Positions 46,901-55,837 of a stretch of DNA of 64,000 nt are shown here, in pieces. The position numbers and the translations under genes were made by a program. The notes under the pieces are model-generated. The model had not been told where the DNA came from. It was given only the letters and a program-made list of their open reading frames with translations, and ran no database searches. This stretch comes from Phormidium tenue FACHB-1050. GTDB taxonomy: Bacteria; Cyanobacteriota; Cyanobacteriia; Pseudanabaenales; Pseudanabaenaceae. The stretch covers positions 62,001 through 126,000 of the forward strand of contig NZ_JACJQY010000003.1 in NCBI RefSeq assembly GCF_014696925.1. The letters run 5' to 3'. How positions within the stretch are numbered: the first letter of the stretch is position 1; every line of letters starts with the position of its first letter.

Positions 46901-46945
46901 TCCAAAAGATAATGGCGGCACTTAGTGCCGCCATTATCTTTTGGA
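46901..46945. repeat. Perfect hairpin between glnN and nnrDE
   Basis: TCCAAAAGATAATGGCGGCA is exactly complementary to TGCCGCCATTATCTTTTGGA, with a CTTAG loop. Confidence 0.6.
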
Positions 46946-46950
46946 ACAAT

Positions 46951-46981
46951 AAAAAAGCGGCATAATCAGCTGCTTTTTTAT
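46951..46981. terminator. Bidirectional terminator, glnN / nnrDE
   Basis: AAAAAAGC(GG) and GCTTTTTT arms around CATAATCAG, with A and T runs on both sides, lie at the junction of the convergent glnN and nnrDE genes. Confidence 0.6.
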
Positions 46982-48519
46982 TGGCTTTTTGAAATCTGTA
47001 AAAATGGTAATAAATTTTGAGCTAGGGTCACAGGATCAACTCCCATTTCAGTACGCTGGTTTGCTAACCATAGGGCTGTTTGTGAGTGCCAAACTGTCGC
47101 GGCGATCGCTGCATCTTTTGCTGATATCCCTTGGGCTAAGATTCCGCCGATCATCCCCGCTAGGACATCACCACTGCCACCTCTTGCTAATGCTGCGGTG
47201 CTTTCTGGATTAATCCATGTCTGTGTTCCGTCTTTTTCGGGAACAGCGATCGCCGTTCTTGCGCCCTTAAGTAAAATAGTTGCTTTTGTTTGATTTACAG
47301 CAGTTTGTAGAGCCTCTAATCTTTCCACTTCATGCAAGTCTGGAAATAATCGGCAAAATTCGCCCCAATGCGGTGTGAGGATGATCGAACTACTGCGCTG
47401 ATTTAATTTCTCTATAATTTGCGCTTTGCCTATAGATGCTAAAGCATTCAAGCCATCGGCATCAAGAACTAAAGGGCGATCGCAATTTACTACCTGTTCC
47501 ACAATTGGGAAAGCATCAAGAGAAAGTCCACAGCCACAAGTAATTGCTTGATATTTCCGCAAATCAAGATCTGGTAATGAAGCGATCGCTCCTGACTCAG
47601 TTTCAGGACAGCCGATCACTAGGGCATCAGGGACTTGGGCGAGGATGATTGGTTTGAGGGAATTGGGAACTGCGATCGATAACATGCCGATACCTGTAGC
47701 TTTAGCTCCCATTGCCGCCAGAATTGCAGCACCGCCATATTTTTGAGAACCGACCACCAATAACAAATGCCCGATTTCATATTTATGTGTGATCACACTT
47801 CGAGAAATTGGGAAATTCTTTAGTAGGCTTTGTTTCGGATTAATCCGCCAAAGATGATGTGCACCTAGTACTTGCAAAATGAATTTTTCAGGCATATCAA
47901 AGCTGATTCTTTCAAGTTTACCAACATAGGGAGTGGCGGATTCTGTAAGCAAGCCACGCTTCCATAGTCCTAAGCAAAAGGTCATGGTCGCCTGAATCGC
48001 TGTTCCCATGATGCCACCATGATCGGTATGGATTCCTGAAGGTAAGTCGATACTGACGATTGGGATTTGCCAATTGTTGATTGTGTTGATCGCGATCGCT
48101 ACATCACCAATGACATCACGCTCTAACCCAAATCCAAATAAGCCATCGATTAACAGGTCACAATCTTGCAATGACTCTAAAGAAACAAAGGGAATCCCTA
48201 AGCTTTTGGCATAGCAGCTATGGACTCTTGTTAAGGGTTTTGATTTAGCGAATGGGGTATAAATTTTGACCTGTCGCCCTTGATGATGTAGTTCTCTCGC
48301 AACTACTAAGGCATCGCCACCGTTATGTCCAGAGCCAGCTAAGATACCGACATGCGGGTGAGATTGCTCGGGATAGAGTTCGGTTAAGCGTTGGGTAATC
48401 CTGATTGCTACTTTTTCCATCAAAGCAGCAACAGGCATTCCAGCCTGAAAAATCAGATTTTCGATCGCTTGCATTTGTGATGCTGTAGCGATCGCCTGTG
48501 ATGAGAGCGATTCAATCAT
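46978..48519 (-). CDS. nnrDE: Bifunctional NAD(P)H-hydrate epimerase / ADP-dependent dehydratase
   Basis: A 513-residue repair enzyme. The N-terminal YjeF_N epimerase domain (about 1-215) has GILAGSGHNGGDALVVAREL and PIVSIDLPSGIHTDHG. The C-terminal dehydratase domain (about 225-510) has KYEIGHLLLVVGSQKYGGAAILAAMGA, LVLDADGLNAL and ARGGSGDVLAGMIGGILAQG. Together they convert damaged NADHX and NADPHX back to active cofactor. The frame extends 37 codons further upstream through a palindrome; the ATG at 48519, behind GGGAGAAACCT, is the likely start. Confidence 0.94.
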   Translation of the reverse strand: MIESLSSQAIATASQMQAIENLIFQAGMPVAALMEKVAIRITQRLTELYPEQSHPHVGILAGSGHNGGDALVVARELHHQGRQVKIYTPFAKSKPLTRVHSCYAKSLGIPFVSLESLQDCDLLIDGLFGFGLERDVIGDVAIAINTINNWQIPIVSIDLPSGIHTDHGGIMGTAIQATMTFCLGLWKRGLLTESATPYVGKLERISFDMPEKFILQVLGAHHLWRINPKQSLLKNFPISRSVITHKYEIGHLLLVVGSQKYGGAAILAAMGAKATGIGMLSIAVPNSLKPIILAQVPDALVIGCPETESGAIASLPDLDLRKYQAITCGCGLSLDAFPIVEQVVNCDRPLVLDADGLNALASIGKAQIIEKLNQRSSSIILTPHWGEFCRLFPDLHEVERLEALQTAVNQTKATILLKGARTAIAVPEKDGTQTWINPESTAALARGGSGDVLAGMIGGILAQGISAKDAAIAATVWHSQTALWLANQRTEMGVDPVTLAQNLLPFLQISKSQ

Positions 48520-48529
48520 TAGGTTTCTC

Positions 48530-48574
48530 CCAGTTATTTGATGGCGCGGCGTAGCCGCGCCATCAAATAACTGG
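48530..48574 (-). terminator. Perfect palindrome between the PP2C gene and nnrDE
   Basis: CCAGTTATTTGATGGCGCGG plus C is mirrored exactly across GTA. Arms are 21 bp. It lies eight bp past the PP2C stop codon and 11 bp before the nnrDE start, so it may terminate one gene and shape the leader of the other. Confidence 0.55.
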
Positions 48575-48581
48575 AACCAAC

Positions 48582-50453
48582 TTATGGGACAAATCTCTGG
48601 AGACTGACTGGCAAGTTTTGGCGAACCCAATCTTTGACTTGAGGGAACTGCATTGCAGCTAAGCCACTGCCCAGAATCAGAGCCACTAAAATTAAAATAA
48701 TAATAAAAGCGCTATTGGTTTGCTTCGGCACAGCAAATTCAGTTTTTGCTGAATCAATATCCTTAAGTTCAGGTTCGATCTCTTCTGAAGCTGGTGAATC
48801 TGGTGAGGTCAATGCTAAAGTACCTGCTGGTTCTTCAGTCTCAGGCTGAATATCTTCAGTATCCGCTTCTTCTTCGGCAGTATTAATTGATGTGAGGACA
48901 TCGTTTTCACTTACCTGATCTTCCTGAGGATCGATTGGGGCAAAGCGGCAACGCATCAACGCAACCGTGATATTGTCATGCCCATTTAACTCATTAGCCT
49001 GATCGATTAAATCCTGACAACTGCGGTCAAGGTGCTTCTTTTCACTCAAAACTGGCATTAGGTAGCGATCGCAAATTTGTTCAACCCGATCAAAATCACT
49101 CAATCCATCGGAGCAGAGTAGCAAGAGGCAATCTTCATCGATAAAAAATCTTTGGACACGAGGGATAAGCATATCCGAGGATCTTGTGCCTAAAGCTTGG
49201 ATTAAGGCTCCTCCATCAATGCGCTGCGAAGAATAGGCATAGAAGTTATAGCCAAGGGTGGTTTCACGAGTAGCCACATCATCATCAAGGGTAACTTGAC
49301 GTAAATTGTCTTTAGTGACGCAATAGAGGCGGCTATCTCCCACATGTACCACATAGACTTCATTGCTCATCTTGCCATTAGGACGAGGCATCACTGCCAT
49401 TACGAGCGTTGTCCCCATGCGTTGCTGAGCTTGACGCTGCTGCTGGTCATTAATGGCAACAATTTGATTGTTAACAACACGAGCCACCATTTCCAGTTGA
49501 GCAATAAAACCTTGAGCAGAAAAATCAGGATCGTTTTCAGCTTGTTGTAATAGGGTCTTTAGCTGTTGTTCAAGGGTTTTGATCGCTAAAGAACTTGCTA
49601 CTTCGCCGCCTTCATGTCCGCCTAGACCATCACAAACGATCGCAAGGCGATCGCGAAGACTATCCGCCTGTTCCGAACGTTTTTGGCGTTTTACATCAGG
49701 GTAGCAAGCATCTTCATTATGTTCGCGCTGTTGCCCTACATCACTAGCACTGGCGACTCGCACTGTGAGCGGTTGATTTTCCATCACCTTGAGCGTCATT
49801 TGATCGAGGTAGGCGATCGCGCTGTTAATGTCGTATTCGCCACGCCCCAGACTGTAGAAAAATTCTGCGATCGGTTCAGCAATCTCAGGCTTAGCCAGAT
49901 CTAACCATTGCACCCAAATATCACCTAATTGGGAGATATGCACAGCCGCAACATCCGCTTGCAATTCCAACAACCGCACCCACATCCCATCAACTCGCAC
50001 CAATTTGAAATCAATCAAGGTACGAGCCATGTTCTGCTCAGCCAGAGGTTGCCAGAGGTTTAGCACTTGCCACAGCAGATTAATTTGCCGCAGAGCTGAT
50101 GCTTCTGCCCATGCCTCTGCCAAAGTAGGACAGAGCTTGCCTTGGCGATCAATTGGCACATTTTCCAACAAAAATACTTCGGAAAGATTTAGTTCTTCAC
50201 CGATTAGCAATAAGCCGTAAGGACGCGGCAAATGTAAGCTCAGACGCGATAACTTGAGATAAGACACCACATAGGTCTGAAATTCAAGGGGTAGCTCTGG
50301 CAGTGAAAAAGCATCCGTATCGACAACAATTTGTGAGGAGAGGACACGGTAGCGATCGCCTATCAGAGATTCAGGGGGAAATGCTTCGGTGTCCAGTCCG
50401 ACGGCCCAAAGATATTGCTGCTCAACTACCGTAGCTTGCTCTTGTTTTTCCAT
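48582..50453 (-). CDS. PP2C-family protein phosphatase with C-terminal membrane anchor
   Basis: A 623-residue protein. The first ~220 residues are a conserved-looking but unassigned N-terminal region. The PPM/PP2C domain (about 230-505) has ASDVGQQREHNEDACY, the metal-binding VCDGLGGHEGGEVAS, VVHVGDSRLY, LLLLCSDGLSDF and LNGHDNITVALMRC, so the metal site looks complete. A Glu/Asp-rich linker leads to one membrane helix (AFIIILILVALILGSGLAAM, about 580-600) and a short tail. It should dephosphorylate Ser/Thr on proteins at the cytoplasmic or thylakoid membrane. The partner kinase is not nearby. Confidence 0.88.
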   Translation of the reverse strand: MEKQEQATVVEQQYLWAVGLDTEAFPPESLIGDRYRVLSSQIVVDTDAFSLPELPLEFQTYVVSYLKLSRLSLHLPRPYGLLLIGEELNLSEVFLLENVPIDRQGKLCPTLAEAWAEASALRQINLLWQVLNLWQPLAEQNMARTLIDFKLVRVDGMWVRLLELQADVAAVHISQLGDIWVQWLDLAKPEIAEPIAEFFYSLGRGEYDINSAIAYLDQMTLKVMENQPLTVRVASASDVGQQREHNEDACYPDVKRQKRSEQADSLRDRLAIVCDGLGGHEGGEVASSLAIKTLEQQLKTLLQQAENDPDFSAQGFIAQLEMVARVVNNQIVAINDQQQRQAQQRMGTTLVMAVMPRPNGKMSNEVYVVHVGDSRLYCVTKDNLRQVTLDDDVATRETTLGYNFYAYSSQRIDGGALIQALGTRSSDMLIPRVQRFFIDEDCLLLLCSDGLSDFDRVEQICDRYLMPVLSEKKHLDRSCQDLIDQANELNGHDNITVALMRCRFAPIDPQEDQVSENDVLTSINTAEEEADTEDIQPETEEPAGTLALTSPDSPASEEIEPELKDIDSAKTEFAVPKQTNSAFIIILILVALILGSGLAAMQFPQVKDWVRQNLPVSLQRFVP

Positions 50454-51085
50454 GAAGGTATTGATCGCTTGCCAAAATTATGTGGTGAATATAGTGAAAA
50501 GCGCAGATGTCTTAGAACTATTGATAGATAAGGAGTATGCAACTTAATCAAAAATTTGTTTCATTATTATGTTAGGTGGCTTCACCATCCACATATGAAA
50601 CGATTTTTAATTAAGTTACTAGTTTCTAAGGTAAGAATAGGAGGCGCTGAGCCATATCCTACCTATAAGTTAGAAGTTTTAACCTATTTGTTCAAGAGAC
50701 ATTTGGCTATTGTAGCGAAACAGAGAGAATATTTTTATGGATTTGTAAGCACCTGTGCAGAATAAATTACCCAAACCCGTAAAGTTGTGCCCCGCAGGGG
50801 CGCAACTTTACGGGTTTGGGTTTGTAATTAATTATGCCCATCTACCTACAGTGTTTCTGGGCGTGCAAATCTACAAAAATTAAGAGCCTGTACAACTTGT
50901 TACCAGATTTCTTTAGAATCTGGTTATTGTAGTAGTTAGACTTTTGTTTGTTAGAAGTCAAATTTAACAGTAAAAATTTAATACTTATTTTTCTTTCTCT
51001 CGTTTATTTTTTGGTTTTTATCATTACCTCTTTTTTAGATCCCTTTTTTATAATTTTTTCAACATTAATTACATCGCTATAACCT
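50454..51085. other. Intergenic region PP2C/hrcA (632 bp)
   Basis: A possible 69-codon frame at 50556-50765 starts with TTG and has no recognisable features; I do not call it. A long hairpin lies at 50765-50829. The last 200 bp before hrcA is very T-rich with no CIRCE element seen. Confidence 0.55.
50765..50829. repeat. Long palindrome in the PP2C/hrcA gap
   Basis: AATTACCCAAACCCGTAAAG and TTGTGCCCC pair with GGGGCGCAACTTTACGGGTTTGGG, then TTTGTAATT. Loop GCA. Arms of about 28 bp with one small bulge. Confidence 0.6.
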
Positions 51086-52150
51086 ATGAAGCATAAACTT
51101 ACCCATCGAGAACAAAAAGTTCTGTGGGCAACCATCGATCACTATATTCAAACGGCGGAACCAGTTGGTTCTAAGGCGTTGGTATCAGAGTATGACTTTG
51201 ATATTAGCCCTGCGACGATCCGTAATGTGATGAATATGCTCGATCGCAGTGGTTTGTTGTATCAACCCCATATATCGGCGGGGCGTGTCCCCTCGGACTC
51301 TGGCTATCGAGTCTATGTTGATGAATTAATCGATCCTGCGAGCGAATTAACCTACAGTACTCATCAATTTCTTGCTAGTAAAAATGAGCGCCTCGGTAAG
51401 TCCAGTCTGGATGGGGTGATGCGGGATGTTGCTCAAATCTTGGCGACTTTAAGTGGCTGTATTGCGGTGATTACTGCTCCAAATATGCAAACGATGCGAA
51501 TCAGGCATTTGCAATTAGTAATGGTGGATCATTGCAAGGTGATGGCGATCGCGGTTAGTGATACTTACCACACGGCTTCAGTAACGATGGATTTGCCCAG
51601 TGAAACTAAGCCCGAAGTTTTAGAAGGTGAATTAAATATTCTCAATAACTTCTTAAATGAACATCTACGTGATAAAAACTGGTCGGATCTAAATAGCGCT
51701 TTGCAATGGGATGATCTTGATCGACAGTTTCAGCAATATGCGGTGTTGTTGCAGCAATCTTTGCAACAGCTTATGAAGCTATGCGATCGCACGGCTTTGG
51801 GACAAATGTTTATTAGTGGTTTAACTGAGCTGTTACGTCAGCCTGAGTTTTCTAATTTGCGACAGGTGCAAAATATCGTGCAGTTACTCGAAGCTGATCG
51901 CGCTTCGTTGATGGCTCTGATTGTCGATCAGCCTACTCCTTCTGCTAATTCGGTCAGCATTAGAATCGGTTCAGAAATATCCATTGAGCCAATTCAGAAC
52001 TGTACATTTATTTCTAGTACTTATCTCTGTGATGATAAGCCCGTAGGAACAGTTGGGGTATTAGGTCCAACGCGCTTGGGTTATACAAGGGCGATCGCTT
52101 CAGTACAGGCGGCTGCATTACATCTAACTGATGCAATTAGTAAATGGTAG
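51086..52150 (+). CDS. hrcA: Heat-inducible transcription repressor HrcA
   Basis: A 354-residue repressor of chaperone genes that binds CIRCE operators. The N-terminal winged helix has KALVSEYDFDISPATIRNVMNMLDRSGLL and QPHISAGRVPSDSGYRVYVDEL, the standard HrcA signature. The C-terminal dimer and GAF-like part ends with GTVGVLGPTRLGYTRAIASV. Length is normal. No groESL or dnaK gene is adjacent. No self-regulating CIRCE was seen upstream. Confidence 0.95.
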   Translation: MKHKLTHREQKVLWATIDHYIQTAEPVGSKALVSEYDFDISPATIRNVMNMLDRSGLLYQPHISAGRVPSDSGYRVYVDELIDPASELTYSTHQFLASKNERLGKSSLDGVMRDVAQILATLSGCIAVITAPNMQTMRIRHLQLVMVDHCKVMAIAVSDTYHTASVTMDLPSETKPEVLEGELNILNNFLNEHLRDKNWSDLNSALQWDDLDRQFQQYAVLLQQSLQQLMKLCDRTALGQMFISGLTELLRQPEFSNLRQVQNIVQLLEADRASLMALIVDQPTPSANSVSIRIGSEISIEPIQNCTFISSTYLCDDKPVGTVGVLGPTRLGYTRAIASVQAAALHLTDAISKW

Positions 52151-52276
52151 GCAACGGATCTGTGTTGGCAATTTCCCGATGATTAGCAGGTGATCGCCTA
52201 TGGGGTTGCTGTAATAATTCTGTCATAATGAATATTGGGATCTGCCATATCTAGCAGCAAGAGGCAAATATTCGTT

Positions 52277-52852
52277 ATGAACGCCCTAACTATCAGCCTA
52301 GAGCCAATATTTGAATTAACAGATGAAAAGTTTTTTCAACTCTGCCAAAAAAATCGCGATCTAAGATTCGAGCGCTGCGCTCAAGGAGATATTACAATCA
52401 TGGCTCCCGAAGGTAGTGACACAGGAATGCGTAGTTCTAACGTAAATGGTCACCTCTGGCTTTGGAATCAACAGAAGAAATTAGGCTTTACATTTGGTTC
52501 TTCCGCAGGATTTATATTGCCTAATGGTGCAATGCGATCGCCTGATGCCTGTTGGATACTAAAAGAAAGATGGGATGCGCTGACCCCAGAACAGCAATCT
52601 AAATTTGCACCAATTTGTCCAGACTTTGTAATCGAGTTAATGTCGAGAACCGATACCTTGTCAACTGTCCAAGCCAAAATGCAAGAATATCAATACAACG
52701 GCGCGAGACTCGGTTGGCTAATTAATCGTCGCGATCGCCAAGTAGAAATTTATCGCATTGGACAATCTGTAGAAGTTCTCCAATCACCAATTACGCTTTC
52801 TGGTGAAACTGTTTTACCTGAATTCGTTTTAGAGCTAGCCTCCATTTGGTAA
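52277..52852 (+). CDS. Uma2 family (DUF820) putative endonuclease, second copy in the window
   Basis: A 191-residue Uma2 protein. Candidate catalytic residues are Asp90 (RSPDACWI), Glu120 (CPDFVIELMSRTD) and Lys134 (VQAKMQEY), followed by GARLGWLINRRDRQVEIYR. It is only distantly similar to the Uma2 protein at 24333-25004, so it is not a recent duplicate. ATG at 52277 (MNALTISLEP) is preferred over an upstream in-frame start at 52235. Role unknown. Confidence 0.82.
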   Translation: MNALTISLEPIFELTDEKFFQLCQKNRDLRFERCAQGDITIMAPEGSDTGMRSSNVNGHLWLWNQQKKLGFTFGSSAGFILPNGAMRSPDACWILKERWDALTPEQQSKFAPICPDFVIELMSRTDTLSTVQAKMQEYQYNGARLGWLINRRDRQVEIYRIGQSVEVLQSPITLSGETVLPEFVLELASIW

Positions 52853-52855
52853 AAG

Positions 52856-54007
52856 CTAAATCTTGTTGTACGGATGATGCAAAGTAACTCCAGATTCAGA
52901 ATCAAAAGCATAAAGTTTATTTAGATCAAATCGCCAGAAGCTGCGATCGCCGATTTGCCAATGATGTTCTAAGCCAATATCTGCCGAAACTCGCGCTCTT
53001 AATTCACTATTTTGCAATTTCAATAACACAATTGTTTCTGAACCAAGAGCTTCCACTAGTTCTACAGTTCCCTCAAGATGTGCAACGTCAGACGATGCAG
53101 GTTGTAAATCTTCAGGACGAAATCCGAGAATGAAAGAGCGAGCGCTAGCAATTTCTTTAAGTGGCAATTCATTAATAGAGATCGCCTGAATCAGACTTTC
53201 CCCTTGCAAAAATCCATCGCCATTGACATTTACAGGTAAAAAATTCATTGGAGGAGACCCCATGAATCCAGCTACAAATTGATTTGCTGGTTTCCGATAA
53301 ATATTTAGGGGTGTATCTACTTGTTGAATATCGCCTTTGTTTAAGACTACAATTCGATCTCCCATGGTCATCGCTTCTACTTGATCATGGGTCACATAAA
53401 TAGTCGTTACTTGTAATTGTTTTTGTAACTGCACAATTTGCGATCGCGTATCACTACGTAACTGAGCATCGAGATTTGATAACGGCTCATCCATTAGAAA
53501 CACTTGCGGATTTCGAGCGATCGCTCTTCCTAAGGCAACCCTTTGTTTTTGACCACCCGATAATTCTTTGGGCTTGCGCGTCAATAAATGAGAAATTTGC
53601 AAGGATTCGGCAACCTGCTGCACCCTTTGATCAATTTCAGCACGTTGTTTTTTACTTGTCGCTGCAAACCAAGCCAGAGGTGATGAATTTTGCGATCGTT
53701 GTCTCCTCAAGCCAAACGCAATATTGTTATAAACCGTCATGTGCGGATAAAGCGCATAGCTTTGAAAAACCATGGCGATATCCCGCACCTTCGGCGGTAA
53801 ATGATTGATTTGGCGATCGCCTAAATAGATCGAACCATCACTGACTTCTTCTAAACCTGCAATCAATCGTAACAAGGTACTTTTGCCACAGCCTGATGGT
53901 CCCACTAAAACCATAAACTCCCGATCATTTACCTCTAGATCAATTTCTTGCAGCACAATATTTTGATCAAATTTCTTGGTAACACCACACAATCGCACAG
54001 GAGCCAT
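52856..54007 (-). CDS. ABC transporter ATP-binding protein, MalK/UgpC type
   Basis: A 383-residue ATPase. Walker A is VGPSGCGKSTLLR (35-47), the Q-loop is MVFQSYALYPHMTV, the signature is LSGGQKQRVALGRAI, and Walker B is VFLMDEPLSNLDAQLR followed by the His switch YVTHDQVEAMTMGD. The C-terminal ~130 residues form the OB/TOBE domains of the CUT1 sugar group (MalK, UgpC, MsmX). An insert SQNSSPLAWFAATSKKQRAE precedes the helical domain. It probably powers a sugar or glycerol-phosphate importer whose permeases are elsewhere. It is convergent with the Uma2 gene, four bp apart. Confidence 0.9.
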   Translation of the reverse strand: MAPVRLCGVTKKFDQNIVLQEIDLEVNDREFMVLVGPSGCGKSTLLRLIAGLEEVSDGSIYLGDRQINHLPPKVRDIAMVFQSYALYPHMTVYNNIAFGLRRQRSQNSSPLAWFAATSKKQRAEIDQRVQQVAESLQISHLLTRKPKELSGGQKQRVALGRAIARNPQVFLMDEPLSNLDAQLRSDTRSQIVQLQKQLQVTTIYVTHDQVEAMTMGDRIVVLNKGDIQQVDTPLNIYRKPANQFVAGFMGSPPMNFLPVNVNGDGFLQGESLIQAISINELPLKEIASARSFILGFRPEDLQPASSDVAHLEGTVELVEALGSETIVLLKLQNSELRARVSADIGLEHHWQIGDRSFWRFDLNKLYAFDSESGVTLHHPYNKI

Positions 54008-54110
54008 CGCAAAATATCCTAATCAAGTCAATTTTGAGATTTTCAGCAACTAAAAAAGATGAAAATCCCAGAATTAATTTTATCTCTTTGCGATCAAATA
54101 TAACTGTATC

Positions 54111-54162
54111 TAAACCCAAAATAGAGTGGCAGCGATTTGCGCTGCCACTCTATTTTGGGTTT
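54111..54162. repeat. Family B-like core palindrome (B7)
   Basis: TAAACCCAAAATAGAGTGGC pairs with GCCACTCTATTTTGGGTTTA around AGCGATTTGCGCT. The outer B ends are missing. Confidence 0.6.
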
Positions 54163-54190
54163 ATACCTTGCTAACCTTGGCGATAGAAAC

Positions 54191-54252
54191 AAAACCCAAA
54201 TAATTTTTAAAAGCCTTACAAAGCAAAGCTTTTAAAAATTATTTGGGTTTTG
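54191..54252. repeat. Palindrome with AAAACCCAAATAATTTTTAA arms
   Basis: The 24-base outer arms are perfectly complementary (AAAACCC... and ...GGGTTTT), with a 14-base loop CTTACAAAGCAAAG. The AAAACCC/GGGTTTT start matches the family B cores. Confidence 0.6.
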
Positions 54253-54379
54253 CCATAAGATTTTTGCTGGATTTGTTAAGGAATATTACTTAGTTTCTAG
54301 GTACGCCCAAACCTCGCTTTGTGGTCTAAATTAACCCTAAAATATTAAACCGATCATAAAACAATTCTAAAAAATATCT

Positions 54380-55573
54380 ATGTCCGATCCCAAGGTTAGC
54401 GCTGCCGTAGCAAGTCTCTATAACACCTATCCCTTTCCCCCCGAACCCATCTTAGATGAGCCACCACCGGGGTATAACTGGCGTTGGAATTGGCAAGCTG
54501 CCTATAGCTTTTGTACGGGGCAGAAACCTGCTAGAGATAATATTCGGATTCTTGATGCTGGCTGTGGATCGGGCGTAAGTACAGAATATCTAGTCCATCT
54601 CAATCCTGAAGCAACCGTAGTTGGGATTGATCTCAGTGAAGGGACTCTTGCCGTTGCCAAAGAGCGCTGCAAAAGATCGGGAGCCACTAGAGCCGAGTTC
54701 CATCACCTCAGCTTATTTGATGCTGACCAACTCGAAGGAGAATTTGATCTCATCAACTCCGTAGGAGTCTTACACCATACCTCCGATCCCATTCGTGGCA
54801 TTCAAGCTTTAGCGAATAAGCTTGCTCCTGAGGGATTGCTGCATATTTTTGTTTATGGAGAATTAGGTCGTTGGGAAATTCGCTTGATGCAAGAAGCGAT
54901 CGCTTTATTGCAAGGTGATCAGCGTGGTGATTATGTTGATGGTGTAAAAATTGGTAGAGAGATATTTGCCAATCTACCTGAGACTAATGCTCTACGTCGT
55001 CGCGAAAAAGAACGTTGGGAAATGGAAAATACTCAGGATGCCTGTTTTGCCGATATGTATGTGCATCCCCAAGAGATTAATTACAACGTTAATACTTTAT
55101 TTGAATTAATTGATGCATCGGGCTTAGAATTTCTGGGATTCTCTAATCCTCAAGTTTGGGACTTAGATCGCTTGATTGGTAAAGCACCCGATTTAATTGA
55201 GCGATCGCAAAATCTCTCTGAACGCGATCGCTACCGACTGATTGAAGTTCTCGATCCGCATACAATTTCCCATTATGAGTTCTTCTTAGCACGTCCTCCC
55301 ATTCCCAAACAAACTTGGCAAGTTGATGCAGAGCTACTTGCGGCTATCCCTGAGCCTAGTCCTTGTATTTATGGCTGGAAAGATAGCCCGAACTTCTTTG
55401 ACTATAATTATCAACTTGCGAGAATTAGCGATGCTGAATGGAAGTTCTTACTAGCTTGCGATGAGAACCAAACTAAACAGCAAACAGTTGCCCAGATTTT
55501 GCAGTCCGTTAATGTAAGTTTAGATGATGTGCGATCGCTCCAAAAGCAACAAATCATTCTTTTGAGCGCCTAA
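54380..55573 (+). CDS. SAM-dependent methyltransferase of unknown substrate
   Basis: A 397-residue class I methyltransferase. Motif I is ILDAGCGSGVSTEYL (near 54-68), followed by VVGIDLSEGTLAVAKERC, FDLINSVGVLHHTSDP and LAPEGLLHIFVYGELG. The N-terminus has a conserved-looking YNTYPFPPEPILDEPPPGYNW that is typical of a cyanobacterial methyltransferase subgroup. The C-terminal ~150 residues (from RLIEVLDPHTISHYEFF) form an extra region that ends in a helical winged-helix-like segment (TKQQTVAQILQSVNVSLDDVRSL). The substrate is unknown. Confidence 0.82.
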   Translation: MSDPKVSAAVASLYNTYPFPPEPILDEPPPGYNWRWNWQAAYSFCTGQKPARDNIRILDAGCGSGVSTEYLVHLNPEATVVGIDLSEGTLAVAKERCKRSGATRAEFHHLSLFDADQLEGEFDLINSVGVLHHTSDPIRGIQALANKLAPEGLLHIFVYGELGRWEIRLMQEAIALLQGDQRGDYVDGVKIGREIFANLPETNALRRREKERWEMENTQDACFADMYVHPQEINYNVNTLFELIDASGLEFLGFSNPQVWDLDRLIGKAPDLIERSQNLSERDRYRLIEVLDPHTISHYEFFLARPPIPKQTWQVDAELLAAIPEPSPCIYGWKDSPNFFDYNYQLARISDAEWKFLLACDENQTKQQTVAQILQSVNVSLDDVRSLQKQQIILLSA

Positions 55574-55589
55574 AATTTAATTTGCAGAT

Positions 55590-55695
55590 CTATAGCACTT
55601 TGCTATGAAACCCAAACTAAGAAAGACCTTGAAAGCGCTGCTTCGCAATCCTTTCAAGGTCTTTCTTTTGGCTTGTTCGATCAGCAATTGCTGTA
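55590..55695. repeat. Family C palindromic element (C2)
   Basis: Left TATAGCACTTTGCTATGAAACCC and right TTCGATCAGCAATTGCTGTA match the layout of C1. The palindrome 55618-55666 has AAGAAAGACCTTGAAAG arms around GCTTCGC. A family A element begins one base later. Confidence 0.6.
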
Positions 55696-55798
55696 ATACC
55701 AATTCATGAAAGTGTTGCCACACTTTTGCGAATTAAAAACCAAACCCAGTAAGGGTTTTAAAAACACAAAATGGCTACGCCATTTTGTGTTTTGGTAT
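55696..55798. repeat. Family A element (A7)
   Basis: The best-preserved copy: ATACCAATTCATGAAAGTGT at the start, CAAACCCAGTAAGGG in the middle, and the ACACAAAATGGC/GCCATTTTGTGT hairpin just before TTTGGTAT. It is 103 bp and directly abuts C2. Confidence 0.75.
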
Positions 55799-55837
55799 AA
55801 GATACAAACTGTAGGACTTATCTAGTCGTATTTTCCC

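Larger units (their letters stand above)
54008..54379. other. Divergent intergenic region with two palindromes (372 bp)
   Basis: It holds a family B-like core at 54111-54162 and a second palindrome at 54191-54252, both starting with (T)AAACCCAAA. The last 130 bp before the methyltransferase gene is unstructured and should carry its promoter. Confidence 0.6.

Noticed and set aside
48520-48630. Upstream extension of the nnrDE frame
   Set aside because: It crosses the palindrome and the end of the PP2C gene; the internal ATG with a good ribosome site is preferred.
50556-50765. 69-codon plus-strand frame upstream of a hairpin in the PP2C/hrcA gap
   Set aside because: TTG start, no ribosome site, no domain or signal peptide pattern; left uncalled.
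50830-51085. CIRCE operator search upstream of hrcA
   Set aside because: No TTAGCACTC-N9-GAGTGCTAA or near match was seen; the region is T-rich only.
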